From assembly GCF_002741055.1 (NCBI RefSeq), contig NZ_CP016809.1, positions 62,001 through 126,000 on the forward strand: 64,000 nt of DNA, given 5' to 3'. Position 1 is the stretch's first letter. Each line of letters starts with the position of its first letter. The position numbers and the translations under genes are program-made. This DNA is from Paenibacillus ihbetae (GTDB lineage: Bacteria; Bacillota; Bacilli; Paenibacillales; Paenibacillaceae). The notes beneath the pieces are model-generated. The model worked only from the letters and a program-made list of their open reading frames with translations. It ran no database searches and was not told the DNA's origin. Below, one piece after another: positions 53,312-62,429 of the stretch.

Positions 53312-53341
53312 AAAAACCCTCCATCATGTGAATGGAGGGTT
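53312..53341 (-). terminator. Terminator of the SDR gene
   Basis: AACCCTCCAT pairs with ATGGAGGGTT around a seven-base loop. On the minus strand it is followed by TTTTC. The remaining sequence between 53124 and 53428 shows no gene. Confidence 0.85.
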
Positions 53342-53428
53342 ATCGGGCATGCATCTAATAGTATAACATCATTTTCTCAAATTTGGGACAACTACATGTC
53401 ATGTTTGTTCGTTGATACGCAGGTAGCG

Positions 53429-54223
53429 TTAAAAGATCGTCGGCACCATTCCCCCATCGATCCGTATGGGTGAACCCTTAAACGCCGAAGCATAAGGGCT
53501 GCAGATAAATGCTGTTAACCGGCCAATTTCAAATGGCCTGATAAAGCGCTGAATTTCAGATTGAGGCAAGTTTGATGCCATAAAGGCTTTCTCTTTTTCC
53601 GAGAAGGGCATATTTTCATCATCGTACATGCCCTCAATGATCTGCTGTACATTTTCAGAGAGTGTCGGTCCGGGCATAATCGTATTAACGGTAACCTCCG
53701 TTCCCTTGGTTAATTTCGACAAGCTTTTGGATAAGGACAGCAGCATCGATTTTGTCACGGCATACTGCGGCATTTGACCCGAAGGCATAACGGCCTCTTC
53801 ACTCGCAACGAAAATAATGCGGCCATACTGATTCTCCAGCATGCTGGGCATATAGAATTTCGTCAGGGCATTTGCTGCAAGCACATTCGTGGAAATGTAT
53901 TTATCCCAAACCGCGTCATCAATGTCTTCGTATTGCATGATTTCGTATATTCCCATGCTGTTTACTAAAATATCCACGTTCGGGAATTTTTCGAATAATG
54001 CTTCGCGTTGTGACCGATCCACCAGATCGGCTGCCGCATTTTGAGGCGAGGTCTCCGGGTATACCGATTTTATTTCATGGACCGTTCGTTCTACGTCTTC
54101 GGCCTTTCTGCCATTAACGAGCACATGAACCCCTTCCTTGGCAAGCTCAAAGGCAATGGCTTTGCCAATTCCTTTGCTGGATCCCGTGACTAGAGCCGTT
54201 TTATTGGTTAATCCCATTTCCAT
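53429..54223 (-). CDS. Short-chain dehydrogenase/reductase
   Basis: A 264-residue classical SDR. The cofactor motif is TGSSKGIGKAIA (residues ~13-24), followed by NGRKAED suggesting NADP(H), a structural NSMG (in place of NNAG), catalytic Ser in VASEEAVMPSG and YAVTK. The C-terminal part ends GSPIRIDGGMVPTIF. It oxidises or reduces an unknown alcohol/ketone in the cytoplasm. AAGGAG precedes the ATG. An OruR-like AraC regulator is next upstream on the same strand, 81 bases away, and may control it. Confidence 0.92.
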   Translation of the reverse strand: MEMGLTNKTALVTGSSKGIGKAIAFELAKEGVHVLVNGRKAEDVERTVHEIKSVYPETSPQNAAADLVDRSQREALFEKFPNVDILVNSMGIYEIMQYEDIDDAVWDKYISTNVLAANALTKFYMPSMLENQYGRIIFVASEEAVMPSGQMPQYAVTKSMLLSLSKSLSKLTKGTEVTVNTIMPGPTLSENVQQIIEGMYDDENMPFSEKEKAFMASNLPQSEIQRFIRPFEIGRLTAFICSPYASAFKGSPIRIDGGMVPTIF

Positions 54224-54304
54224 CCTTCATTTCTCCTTACGTTTTGCTAGACTATGGTAGCACTGAGGATAGAGTTAGGATACCTTGTTTTGCGCATTCG
54301 GTAA

Positions 54305-55366
54305 CTAGTTTAAGGTGCCAATATTCTTGCACGACACGCCAAATGATGATGCCCAGGAAGCAGAATGTACAGAGCGCCAATTCGTCGGGGTATCCCCCTC
54401 CCATTGACGGAAAGCCCGGTAGAACGAATTCAGATCCTCATATCCAAGCAAAAAAGCAATTTCTTTCAAGTCCAGCGAAGAATCCGTCAAGTATTCGCAT
54501 GCTTGCACATGTCTAACCTCTGTCAACAGCTGTTTGAAGCTTGTATTCTCTTCGGCGAGCCTGCGCTGCAGGGTACGGCCGCTCATTCCGAGCTCCCTGG
54601 CGATAGCCAGAATATCTGGCCGCCCTCCTGCCAGGCTTCGTTTCATGATCCATTTGACTTTATCGGCTATCGACAGGTTTAACTGCCGTTCATGGATCGA
54701 ATGGTCCAGAACGGGAGTCAGGATCTCAAGCAATTCTTCATTGAACGAGATGAACGGAAGATCCAGGTCCCTTCGATGCAGCGTCAAGAGGTTGCGCTCG
54801 CCTCCAAACCGGATATGGCAGCCAAAGTATGCCTCGAGGGCCTCAGCATCGCCAACGGCATCCGAAAACGAAAATTCAACAGCTTGTGCCGACAACGGAC
54901 GCCCTGTTCCCCTGCGGCCCAATTCGAGCAGGCATGCCAGCGTGATGCCAAGCAGAATCGGCGGGCCAGGCTCCTCGGTGTGCAGCCAATCCAGTTCAAT
55001 CGTGCATTGCCCGCCATCCTCGATTATGCTCAAACTTCCAGGAGGGCACAATGGTTTGTACCGGATCATTCGGGTAAGAGCGTCCCTGTAATCACGGGCA
55101 TGGTAGGTCGCTAAGACGGTGGGCGGGTACTTCGCCGTTTCAAAGACCGTCGCCAGCTTGATGATTCCTAGTGCGGGATCACCTATAAGATCGGTATACG
55201 CCTGCCAGATTGAATAATATTGAGCTGCCGTTACCTCTGAATCATTTATGATCGTGAGCGGGAGTCCCGCTTTTCCGACGATGTCTTGGTCAGCGAGCCC
55301 TAATTGACGAATGCCGGACCAAAAGCCTGGCGGCATTTTAATGCGGTCGGAGGGATGAGACTTCAT
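54305..55366 (-). CDS. AraC family regulator with Arabinose_bd-type N-terminal domain (OruR/ArgR-like)
   Basis: A 353-residue regulator. The N-terminal ~200 residues resemble the Arabinose_bd domain of OruR/VirF-type regulators (GFWSGIRQLGLADQDIVGKAGLP, YYSIWQAYTDLIGDPALGI, FETAKYPPTVLATYHARDYRDAL). The C-terminal AraC HTH reads IARELGMSGRTLQRRLAEENTSFKQLL and IAFLLGYEDLNSFYRAFRQWEG. I chose ATG 55366 after AAAGGAGG (spacing about ten). A TTG further out at 55396 is upstream of that site. It is placed before the SDR gene on the same strand, which it probably regulates. Confidence 0.9.
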   Translation of the reverse strand: MKSHPSDRIKMPPGFWSGIRQLGLADQDIVGKAGLPLTIINDSEVTAAQYYSIWQAYTDLIGDPALGIIKLATVFETAKYPPTVLATYHARDYRDALTRMIRYKPLCPPGSLSIIEDGGQCTIELDWLHTEEPGPPILLGITLACLLELGRRGTGRPLSAQAVEFSFSDAVGDAEALEAYFGCHIRFGGERNLLTLHRRDLDLPFISFNEELLEILTPVLDHSIHERQLNLSIADKVKWIMKRSLAGGRPDILAIARELGMSGRTLQRRLAEENTSFKQLLTEVRHVQACEYLTDSSLDLKEIAFLLGYEDLNSFYRAFRQWEGDTPTNWRSVHSASWASSFGVSCKNIGTLN

Positions 55367-55617
55367 ACACAGGTAGCCTCCTTTAATACAATACAATGAT
55401 TATTATTGGTCTGATGTCTGACAAAGCGTTACTTAATATAGTACCTCCCGAATCTTGCGATGTAACTAGCAGAAACTTACATTGAATCATCAAATACGGC
55501 CATAGCTTTGAATAACATCCAACAAGAACACGTTATCTTGCAATAATAAAATTCATGTCGCTTCCTTTGAATGGCGCTGCTATACTCCATCTAGTCCCCA
55601 AAAGAGCCCCTTCCTTA

Positions 55618-55659
55618 TTAAAAAAAGAAGCTCCCCGGCATGGTCGCCGCAGGAGCTTC
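55618..55659 (-). terminator. Terminator of the glycan operon
   Basis: GAAGCTCC (55627-55634) pairs with GGAGCTTC (55652-55659). On the minus strand it is followed by seven or more T residues, ten bases after the mutase stop. Confidence 0.92.
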
Positions 55660-55665
55660 TCGTGC

Positions 55666-57117
55666 TTACCATTGAATTTGCAATCCCGGCGCAGCCTCAT
55701 GGAGCGCTTGCTCCATATGGGCTTTGACTTCCTGCAAGTCTGTCTCGTTATCAGCCTCCGCTCGAAGCACCAGGATCGGCTGGGTGTTCGAGCTGCGAAC
55801 CAGTCCCCAGCCGTTCGGGAACAGCACGCGTACGCCGTCCACGTCAATTAGCTCGTGCTTCCCGTCAAAATAGTTCTTCAGCTTATGAATGATCTCTTGT
55901 TTCGCATCGTCGTCACATGGGACTCTCGTTTCAGGGGTCGCGCAATATCTTGGCAAGTCGGAGAATAGCTCGGACAGAGGGCGCGAATCCCGGCTCAAGA
56001 TGCGCAGCAGACGTCCAGCGGCATACAGCCCGTCGTCAAAGCCGTAGTATTCATCGCGGAAGAATAAATGCCCCGACATTTCGCCCGTAAACGGCACATC
56101 CAATTTGCGCATGCTCGCTTTAATGTGGGAGTGGCCTGTGCGATGGAATACCGGCTCGCCGCCCAGCTTCTCAATCTCTTCGACCAGCGCTTTCGAGCAT
56201 TTGACTTCCACCAGCGCTTTGCAGCCCGGATATTTCGGCAGAATTTCACGCCAGAACTGGATCATCAGCTGATCGCCCCATAAAATGCCGCCCTGTTCGT
56301 CCACCACTCCAACGCGGTCTCCGTCACCGTCGAAGGCGATGCCGATGTCGGCTCTTTCTTTCTTCACGACATTGATCAGGTCCTGCAAGTTTTTCGGCTC
56401 CACCGGATCGGGATGATGGTTCGGGAAATCCGGATCCGACTTGCAGTACAGCTCTACCACATCGCAGCCCCAGCGGCGGAGCGCCTTGGGAGCAAATGGC
56501 GAAGGCGTTCCGTTCCCGCAATCGACCACGACTTTAAGCTTCCGGCCGTTCAGCCGGATTTTGTCTGCCAGCATGTCCAAATAAGGCTCCTCGACGCTTT
56601 CGCGGCGCAGACCTGCTTCGACATAATCGAACCGGGACGGCAGCTTGCCTTCGGCTGCCAAGCCAAGCACGCGACTGCGAAGCTTCTGGATTTCTTCTCC
56701 GTAAATCGTCGTATAGTCCATGGCGATTTTAAAGCCGTTTTCGTCGCCGGGGTTATGGCTCGCCGTAATCATGACGCCGCTTGGCTCTTTATAGTGATGC
56801 ATCGCATAGTAGAACATCGGTGTTGTCACTTCGCCGATATCAACCGCTTCGCATCCGGAATGCTGCAATCCGGCAATCAGGGCCCGGTGAAAATCCGGGG
56901 ATGATTTACGATTGTCATGGCCGACAATGGCCGTATCCAGGCCGGCCGTCTTCAAGGTTTCGCCGAAAGCTCTCCCCAGCCAATAGCAAAAAGGGAGGTC
57001 AATGTCTTCATACGCTTTGCCGCGAATATCGTATTCACGGAATACATGGGAGGGGACGGAAGCTCTCCCTTCCCGGCTTGGTATCCGCTGCTCTTGCAGT
57101 TCTTTGGTCAAAGGCAT
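55666..57117 (-). CDS. Phosphomannomutase/phosphoglucomutase
   Basis: A 483-residue alpha-D-phosphohexomutase. It has substrate and phosphate-handling blocks FREYDIRGKA at the N-terminus, the phosphoserine loop in MITASHNPGDENGFK (residue ~110), the metal loop AFDGDGDRVG (near 250), the sugar loop GEMSGHLFF (near 335) and a C-terminal RSSNTQPILVLRAEA phosphate site. It interconverts hexose 6- and 1-phosphates (mannose or glucose), supplying the nucleotidyltransferase of this operon. Start: ATG 57117 after GAGGTGG. It is the last of four genes. Confidence 0.93.
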   Translation of the reverse strand: MPLTKELQEQRIPSREGRASVPSHVFREYDIRGKAYEDIDLPFCYWLGRAFGETLKTAGLDTAIVGHDNRKSSPDFHRALIAGLQHSGCEAVDIGEVTTPMFYYAMHHYKEPSGVMITASHNPGDENGFKIAMDYTTIYGEEIQKLRSRVLGLAAEGKLPSRFDYVEAGLRRESVEEPYLDMLADKIRLNGRKLKVVVDCGNGTPSPFAPKALRRWGCDVVELYCKSDPDFPNHHPDPVEPKNLQDLINVVKKERADIGIAFDGDGDRVGVVDEQGGILWGDQLMIQFWREILPKYPGCKALVEVKCSKALVEEIEKLGGEPVFHRTGHSHIKASMRKLDVPFTGEMSGHLFFRDEYYGFDDGLYAAGRLLRILSRDSRPLSELFSDLPRYCATPETRVPCDDDAKQEIIHKLKNYFDGKHELIDVDGVRVLFPNGWGLVRSSNTQPILVLRAEADNETDLQEVKAHMEQALHEAAPGLQIQW

Positions 57118-57145
57118 CGTTGATCCACCTCTTTTTGTATGATGT

Positions 57146-58210
57146 CTATTGGATAATGACGAGTTGCGCTTCATGTTGTATCCATTCTTCATAAATAGCT
57201 TCGGTCATCAAGTAAGAGATGACGGCTTCCGCCCCGCAGTTTTTGTTCGGCCCATCGGCGCTCAAGCCGTCGCAGCAGCTGCCATCCCGCTCGTTAACCA
57301 TGGGGACTCCGAGATCGTTGCCGCCGTAAAACCAATCGCGGCACTTCTTGACGGTCGATTTATATTTGTGCATGTTCGTCAGCTCATAGGCCTTGGCAGA
57401 CGCTAACGCCAGCTTCATCACATCGATCGGCTGCTGGTCCCACAAAGCCCGATAACCCGGACGGCACCACCCTTGGCTGCCTACCGGCCGGATCTGTCCC
57501 GCTTCGTTTTGCGACAATCCAATAAGAAAATCAAGAGAATTCAAGGCGATGTCAAGCAAGTCCGTCCGTTTCAACATTTCATGAGCCCACAGCATCCCCC
57601 ATGGCAGCACGGCATTGCTGTAAGTGATCTCCGATTCAAACCAAGACCAGCCTGGAGCGGAATTTCTGCGATAGAGCGCGGACAGCCGTTCGGCAAGATC
57701 TTGAATACGGGCGGTCAGATCAATATCATATCCGGCACGGTGCAGCTCGCCGAACGCGGCAATGCTGTAAGCCCATCCGCGCGGATACCGCAAATGGTCA
57801 ACCTGCGGGAGCGCTTTATGAAAGATCGATTCAGCGACCATCGCAAACGAGGGTGCGGGTGCTGCTGTCATCGCCTTCGCACAAGCCCATAGGCAGCGTC
57901 CAAGGCAATCGTCGGAAGGCATTTCCGGCTCCTTGCTGCGGTCATAGGCAAAATTGTTATGAAAATGCCCGTCTGCCTTTTGCGCCCACAGCAAAAAAGC
58001 GATGTAGACCTCGGCTAACCGCTCGAGCTGTTGCTGGTTTTCAGGATTGCAATGCTTGATCCATTCGAGACAAACCCATAGCGCCCGGGCCTGGTCGTCC
58101 GTGCTGTATCCTTCGTTGCGGCGGGGGATCGTCCCGAACCCGTGCTCGAGTATGCCGGCATCGTCGGTCATCTTGATCAGATGGTCAAACCGAACGGATC
58201 GCCTTTCCAT
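57146..58210 (-). CDS. Glycan-operon protein with predicted alpha/alpha-barrel fold
   Basis: A 354-residue protein. The N-terminal block FGTIPRRNEGYSTDDQARAL recurs next to or fused with GT4 glycosyltransferases in several phyla. Repeated helical segments (AEVYIAFLLWAQKADGHFHNN, PRGWAYSIAAFGELH, SWFESEITYSNAVLPWGML, QQPIDVMKLALASAKAYE) suggest an (alpha/alpha)6 barrel of the kind seen in glycan-processing enzymes. No catalytic function is established. Acidic residues in YSTDDQ and FESE are candidate catalytic sites. Start: ATG 58210 follows GAGGTGGGGAG and overlaps the end of the GT4 gene by 26 bases. Confidence 0.75.
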   Translation of the reverse strand: MERRSVRFDHLIKMTDDAGILEHGFGTIPRRNEGYSTDDQARALWVCLEWIKHCNPENQQQLERLAEVYIAFLLWAQKADGHFHNNFAYDRSKEPEMPSDDCLGRCLWACAKAMTAAPAPSFAMVAESIFHKALPQVDHLRYPRGWAYSIAAFGELHRAGYDIDLTARIQDLAERLSALYRRNSAPGWSWFESEITYSNAVLPWGMLWAHEMLKRTDLLDIALNSLDFLIGLSQNEAGQIRPVGSQGWCRPGYRALWDQQPIDVMKLALASAKAYELTNMHKYKSTVKKCRDWFYGGNDLGVPMVNERDGSCCDGLSADGPNKNCGAEAVISYLMTEAIYEEWIQHEAQLVIIQ

Positions 58211-59345
58211 GTCTCCCCACCTCGGTAAACAGAAGGTTGTACTCATTCCCGACGCTTGGCCAATGCATCGTTTGCCCCAGCCGCTTCATTTTCCGGACGA
58301 CATCTTGAAGCATCACGTCGTTGGTCAGCAGCGACACGATCCGTTCCCGCCATAACGCCTCGTCATTAGCCGGAATCAGCAGCTCAGGCTCATCGGCGAG
58401 CAAATCCTGTGCGTAGCAGTATGGAGTCGAAACCACCGGACGTCCCAAGCCGACCGCATAGGCCAGCGTTCCGCTGGTGATCTGCTCCATGCCCGGATAC
58501 GGTGTCACGTAGACGTCGCATGCCGTAATATGGCGCACCAGATCATTCTCCTCCATGTAACGGTCGATCATGACGACATTGTCACCGATCCCGCTGTCAG
58601 CGATCATGGCCTTCAGCTCTTCGCGGTACTTCTCTCCTTCCCATTTCTTGACCTCCGGGTGTGTTTGCCCGACGATGGCATACAGCACTTGAGGCACCCT
58701 TTTAACAATGTCAGGCAAAATTCTCAGGATCAATTCGATCCCTTTTCCGCGGCTCAGCAGACCGAACGTCATCAACACCTTGCGATCGGTCCAATCCAGC
58801 TGCTCGCGGAATGCCTGCCGCCGCTCCGAATCGGGCTCTGGCGTACCGTGCGGTATAAAGACGATTTTCTCCTCCGGAATGCCGAACGAGCGGTTTAAAT
58901 AAGATATCGCTTTGCGGTTCATTACGACGATCCGGTCGCTTCGCTCGGCGATTTCCCGCTGAATGCTTGCGTACGGTTCACGGGGCTGCTCAAATACCGT
59001 ATGAAACGTAGTCACCAGCGGTTTTTTCAGATTGCGGATGAAACGCAAGATGTGCCGGCCGGCCTCGCCGCCAAATATCCCGAACTCGTGCTGGAGAGAG
59101 ACGACCTCGGTTTCGGACTGGTTGATTCTGTTCGCCATCTTCTCATAATCGTTCTCGCAATCGCGACGCAGCAGCCACAGCAGCGGATCCTGCGAGCCGT
59201 CCGTTTCCCCGTCGTGAAGCACGATGACAGGGTCCTTCGCTTTCCACTCCTTCACTGCATGGACCGCCTGGCGCAAATGAAACGTGAACGTGGCCAGGCC
59301 GCATTTCTTCGGAACGTAAGTACTGATATAAGCCACCCGGGTCAT
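58185..59345 (-). CDS. Family 4 glycosyltransferase
   Basis: A 386-residue GT-B glycosyltransferase of the GT4 type. The N-terminal acceptor domain has YISTYVPKKCGLATFTFHLRQA and SLQHEFGIFGGEAG. The donor domain has FIPHGTPEP, MTFGLLSRGKGIELIL and YVTPYPGMEQITSGTLAYAVGLGRPVVST, with the E-x7-E-like element around EQITSGTLAYAVG. It transfers a sugar from a nucleotide donor, presumably the mannose-type donor made by the upstream gene. It overlaps that gene by four bases and the downstream one by 26. Confidence 0.9.
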   Translation of the reverse strand: MTRVAYISTYVPKKCGLATFTFHLRQAVHAVKEWKAKDPVIVLHDGETDGSQDPLLWLLRRDCENDYEKMANRINQSETEVVSLQHEFGIFGGEAGRHILRFIRNLKKPLVTTFHTVFEQPREPYASIQREIAERSDRIVVMNRKAISYLNRSFGIPEEKIVFIPHGTPEPDSERRQAFREQLDWTDRKVLMTFGLLSRGKGIELILRILPDIVKRVPQVLYAIVGQTHPEVKKWEGEKYREELKAMIADSGIGDNVVMIDRYMEENDLVRHITACDVYVTPYPGMEQITSGTLAYAVGLGRPVVSTPYCYAQDLLADEPELLIPANDEALWRERIVSLLTNDVMLQDVVRKMKRLGQTMHWPSVGNEYNLLFTEVGRHGKAIRSV

Positions 59346-60382
59346 GCTTGCATCACTCCCAGTCTGTTCATTACGGCTTCATGCAAAATATGTCTTGAGC
59401 CGAGCTCGAGATTGTAACCGAATATGCAGTTGTTTAAGTACGCTCCCTCGTTTACACGGCAGCCGTCCCACAGGATCGTTTCCGATAGCCGGACGTTCGG
59501 GCCGATCGTGCACTTGTTGCCGAGCACCACATGAGGCCCGATGACGGCCCGCGCTCCGATTCGTACGTGATCTTCGATCAATACCGGCGGAACGAGGAGG
59601 ACGCCGGCCCCGATTTTAGAGCCCTTGCCGATCCAGATGCCTTGATCCTGGACGTGTCCGGGAATTTGGATCCGGCTCTGTCCCGTTAAGAGATCCCAGT
59701 GAATTTTGCGGTATCTGTCTTTGGTGCCCATATCCGCCCAATAGCCTTGAATCGTCGTACCGAAGACTCCCATATTTTCGCGGATGAGATGTGGAAACGT
59801 TTCGCGTTCAATGGAGACCTCCCGATCGGACGGAATCGCTGCGAGCACGCTTTTATCCATGATGTAAATACCTGCGTTGATCCGCCTCGAAGGGGCCTCG
59901 TCCAAGCGGGGCTTCTCCACAAAACGCAAGATGCGCCCCGTATCGTCCTGCTCAATCACCCCGTACGCGCTAGGATCCTCAACCTCCGTCAGACCGATCG
60001 TTACCTCTCCTCCGTGAGATCGATGGAAATCCAGCAGCGGTTTCAGTTCAATATCGTGGACGATATCCGCATTCATGGCAATAAATTGTTCATCGAGTAA
60101 AGCCTCGGCATTCTTGATCGCCCCGGCTGTCCCCAGCAGCTTATCTTCAAGCGCATACTGGATCGACACGCCCAGCCGGCGGCCGTCGCCGAAATGGTTT
60201 TTTATTTTTTCGGGATGATGCTTAAGGGCGATAACGAAACGGTGAACGCCTTGTTCCTTCAGATGAAGAATGAGATGTTCCAGCCAGGGACGATTCAGAA
60301 TCGGTGCCATCGGCTTCGGCATGTTCTCCGTCATCGGTCTAAGTCGGGTTCCCAATCCACCGGCAAGTAACAGTACATTCAT
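59342..60382 (-). CDS. Sugar-1-phosphate nucleotidyltransferase (mannose-1-phosphate guanylyltransferase-like)
   Basis: A 346-residue nucleotidyltransferase with N-terminal pyrophosphorylase domain (LLLAGGLGTRLRPMTENMPKPMAPILNRP), FIAMNADIVHDIE metal region and VEKPRLDEAP. From about residue 245 a left-handed beta-helix follows (GKGSKIGAGVLLVPPVLIEDHVRIG, GPHVVLGNKCTIGPNVRLSE). This is the architecture of bacterial GDP-mannose-type enzymes, though UDP- or dTDP-glucose activity is not excluded. Start: ATG 60382 after AGGAGG. It is the first gene of the four-gene leftward operon ending in a phosphohexomutase. Confidence 0.88.
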   Translation of the reverse strand: MNVLLLAGGLGTRLRPMTENMPKPMAPILNRPWLEHLILHLKEQGVHRFVIALKHHPEKIKNHFGDGRRLGVSIQYALEDKLLGTAGAIKNAEALLDEQFIAMNADIVHDIELKPLLDFHRSHGGEVTIGLTEVEDPSAYGVIEQDDTGRILRFVEKPRLDEAPSRRINAGIYIMDKSVLAAIPSDREVSIERETFPHLIRENMGVFGTTIQGYWADMGTKDRYRKIHWDLLTGQSRIQIPGHVQDQGIWIGKGSKIGAGVLLVPPVLIEDHVRIGARAVIGPHVVLGNKCTIGPNVRLSETILWDGCRVNEGAYLNNCIFGYNLELGSRHILHEAVMNRLGVMQA

Positions 60383-60690
60383 CTTCGAAATCCTCCTGTT
60401 CCCAAAAAATGATTCGACAAACAAACTTACGCCAGCTTAGTCACTGACGCTGATAGTTCCTTCTCTTCCCTCCTTCAGCTTCATTTGTTAGCACTCTATT
60501 AGGTCGAGTGCTGATAATATAGTATTTTATGGAATAGTTCTTTGAATCTTCAAGTTGATCAGGACATAATGTCTCGCATTCCGCTAGAAATCCATGCATA
60601 AAATCTTCTGATTTCTTTTGAAATCTCATGATTTCTTCGTTTTTTGCCATGAATTGATCAAAAATATAGTCACGGGACTGCCCGTTTTTA

Positions 60691-60733
60691 TAAAAAAAAG
60701 AGACTGCCGGTAAGTTAAAACGAACCGACAGTC
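60691..60733 (-). terminator. Terminator of the DUF6254 gene
   Basis: GACTGCCGGT pairs with ACCGACAGTC (60724-60733) with one G-U pair. On the minus strand it is followed by CTCTTTTTTTT. It starts 30 bases after the small gene. Confidence 0.88.
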
Positions 60734-60762
60734 CTTTACTTCCAAGCAGTATACGTCTCATC

Positions 60763-60867
60763 CTATTCGCCGGACAATTCCTTGAGCGATCTGATTTTTC
60801 CATGGGGGTGCTGTGCTTGCTTACGCGACTTCCAGGCAGCTTCTTTCCTTCTTTTCTGGTGAGCCAT
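60763..60867 (-). CDS. DUF6254 family small basic protein (34 residues)
   Basis: A 34-residue protein (starts MAHQKRRKEAAWKSRKQ, then HPHGKIRSLKELSGE). The N-terminal basic helix and PHGKI-S-EL core match the small DUF6254 proteins of spore-forming Bacilli, function unknown. The strong binding site AAGGAGGA lies before ATG 60867, and a clear terminator follows the TAG stop, so this is a complete stand-alone transcription unit. A longer antiparallel-frame reading of the same strand (60441-60803) is not a gene. Confidence 0.8.
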   Translation of the reverse strand: MAHQKRRKEAAWKSRKQAQHPHGKIRSLKELSGE

Positions 60868-61104
60868 GTCAGTCTTCCTCCTTCGGAAATCGAGAATGTA
60901 TACCACTTCCATAGGATTTCAATATTAAGCCTTGTTCATTCATGCGCCTAGGGACAAGAGCATAGATGATGAGAAAATCCCTTTTGCTTCTGTGTTCTTA
61001 TGTAAGCTTTAGCTGCACTACAGCACATATTCCGGCATTTTCTGCAGTTCAGCTACATATAACATCAGTAATTAACGTTATGAATTACAGGAAGAAGGCG
61101 AAGC

Positions 61105-61509
61105 ATGAAGGCGAGATGGCTCATCCTGCTGTTGTTCGGTTTTGCGCTCTTGTTCACCTTGTTTCATATTGTGGAAGACCGTCCATCAGCAGAGGCACTT
61201 TATATCGATGATCAAATACGTATGGAAATAACGCCGATAGACTTATCGGCAGCATCAATGCAGGAGACCACCTTTGAGCTGCAAATTGACGAGTTATCCG
61301 GAATACCCGTAACCGGCGCGGATTTCGAATTAAACATTACCATGCCGGATATGTTATGCGGGGTTTTTCCTGCTTCCATTGAGGAGATTCGACCCGGGGT
61401 ATATCATGCGACGGTAGTGCCCGTCATGCGCGGGAAATGGCAAGCCGAAGCCGAATTACAGTGGAAGGAGCGGTATGTCAAAGTGAGCACCGTTTTTGCG
61501 GTTCATTAA
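61105..61509 (+). CDS. FixH/YtkA-like membrane-anchored protein
   Basis: A 134-residue protein with one N-terminal membrane helix (WLILLLFGFALLFTLFHIV) and an extracellular beta-sandwich (FELQIDELSGIPVTGADFELNITMPDM, PGVYHATVVPVMRGKWQAEAEL), the pattern of FixH/YtkA-like domains. FixH-type proteins assist copper or oxidase maturation. GAAGAAGGCGAAG precedes the ATG. It is convergent with the TauE/SafE-type gene, separated by 16 bases, and both may serve respiratory metal supply. Confidence 0.8.
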   Translation: MKARWLILLLFGFALLFTLFHIVEDRPSAEALYIDDQIRMEITPIDLSAASMQETTFELQIDELSGIPVTGADFELNITMPDMLCGVFPASIEEIRPGVYHATVVPVMRGKWQAEAELQWKERYVKVSTVFAVH

Positions 61510-61525
61510 AATGAAAAACCTGCCA

Positions 61526-62212
61526 TCACCACAACCAGGGGTGTATGGAAGGAATCCATCCATTCGCACTTAGACCTTTTAGGATACACAGCATCCCCAC
61601 CAAGACGGCCAGATATCCGCCGATTCTGCGCATCGCCCTGCGCCATCTTTTCGTAAGGCTTCCTGCAGACATCGCCGTCAGAAGCAAGATCGGAAACGTC
61701 GATAAACCGAACACCAGCATAATCAGCGAACCTTCTGCAGCGTTGCCCGAGGCGGCAGCATTCATGTGCATCGCATAAGTCAATCCGCATGGCAAAAAGC
61801 CCAGCAGGATTCCTGTCAAAAAGGTTGCAAGGATTTCATAACGTTGCCCGAGCCGCTGCAGCTTCGACTGAACGCGAGAACTTTTATACGGATGCGTGCG
61901 AAACAGCGGGACCGTGTACCGACGAAAGGTCCATAACAAGATCAGCAAACCGCCAATGATGCTGGCCGCAGATTGGAGCCCGACGAATCCGGCTGCAGTA
62001 TCCAGAAAGGAGCCGACCAACCCCATAAAAGCGCCGATTGCCGCGTAAGTTGCTACTCTGCCTGCGTTATATGCGAGTATCAAAGCCATTGGCGAGCCTT
62101 GTGCGCGAAGTGCAACCGACGACACGATGCCTCCGCACATCGCGAAACAATGCGGTGCACCCATCAATCCGGTAAGGGCAACGAGCGCCAAGCTGTTTCC
62201 TGCTGTATCCAA
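61526..62212 (-). CDS. Sulfite exporter TauE/SafE family (UreH_2) membrane protein, probable copper/metal trafficking
   Basis: A 228-residue membrane protein with six spans of the UreH_2/TauE-SafE superfamily. The first helix carries LMGAPHCFAMCGGIV, a conserved HCxxMCGG metal-ligand motif also found in cytochrome oxidase maturation proteins. A second conserved block is GFLPCGLTYAMHMNAAASG. It is related to DsbD-like transporters and probably moves copper or reductant across the membrane. Nearby FixH-like and, further away, ctaG genes fit an oxidase assembly role. Its own promoter would lie in 62213-62330. Confidence 0.85.
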   Translation of the reverse strand: MDTAGNSLALVALTGLMGAPHCFAMCGGIVSSVALRAQGSPMALILAYNAGRVATYAAIGAFMGLVGSFLDTAAGFVGLQSAASIIGGLLILLWTFRRYTVPLFRTHPYKSSRVQSKLQRLGQRYEILATFLTGILLGFLPCGLTYAMHMNAAASGNAAEGSLIMLVFGLSTFPILLLTAMSAGSLTKRWRRAMRRIGGYLAVLVGMLCILKGLSANGWIPSIHPWLW

Positions 62213-62429
62213 GACGATTACTCCCTTCTAAGAACTGCCTCATGCTTCAAGTTACTGGTACCGTCCATCGTCACATAAAGACCTAATCGGATAAGCCCGC
62301 ATTGATGGGAGTTACCTGTTCATTATATGAAGCCTTTAGAAGGATAAGAATGTATTAGGTTAGAAAGCTGCAGCGCAATCATAGCAGCCTATCACCATTC
62401 GTTATTCCATCAAAGCCTGCTACATCTTT

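Noticed and set aside
60441..60803. 120-codon frame on the minus strand
   Set aside because: It covers the terminator and part of the small DUF6254 gene in another frame. It has no good binding site, and the composition is not protein-like.
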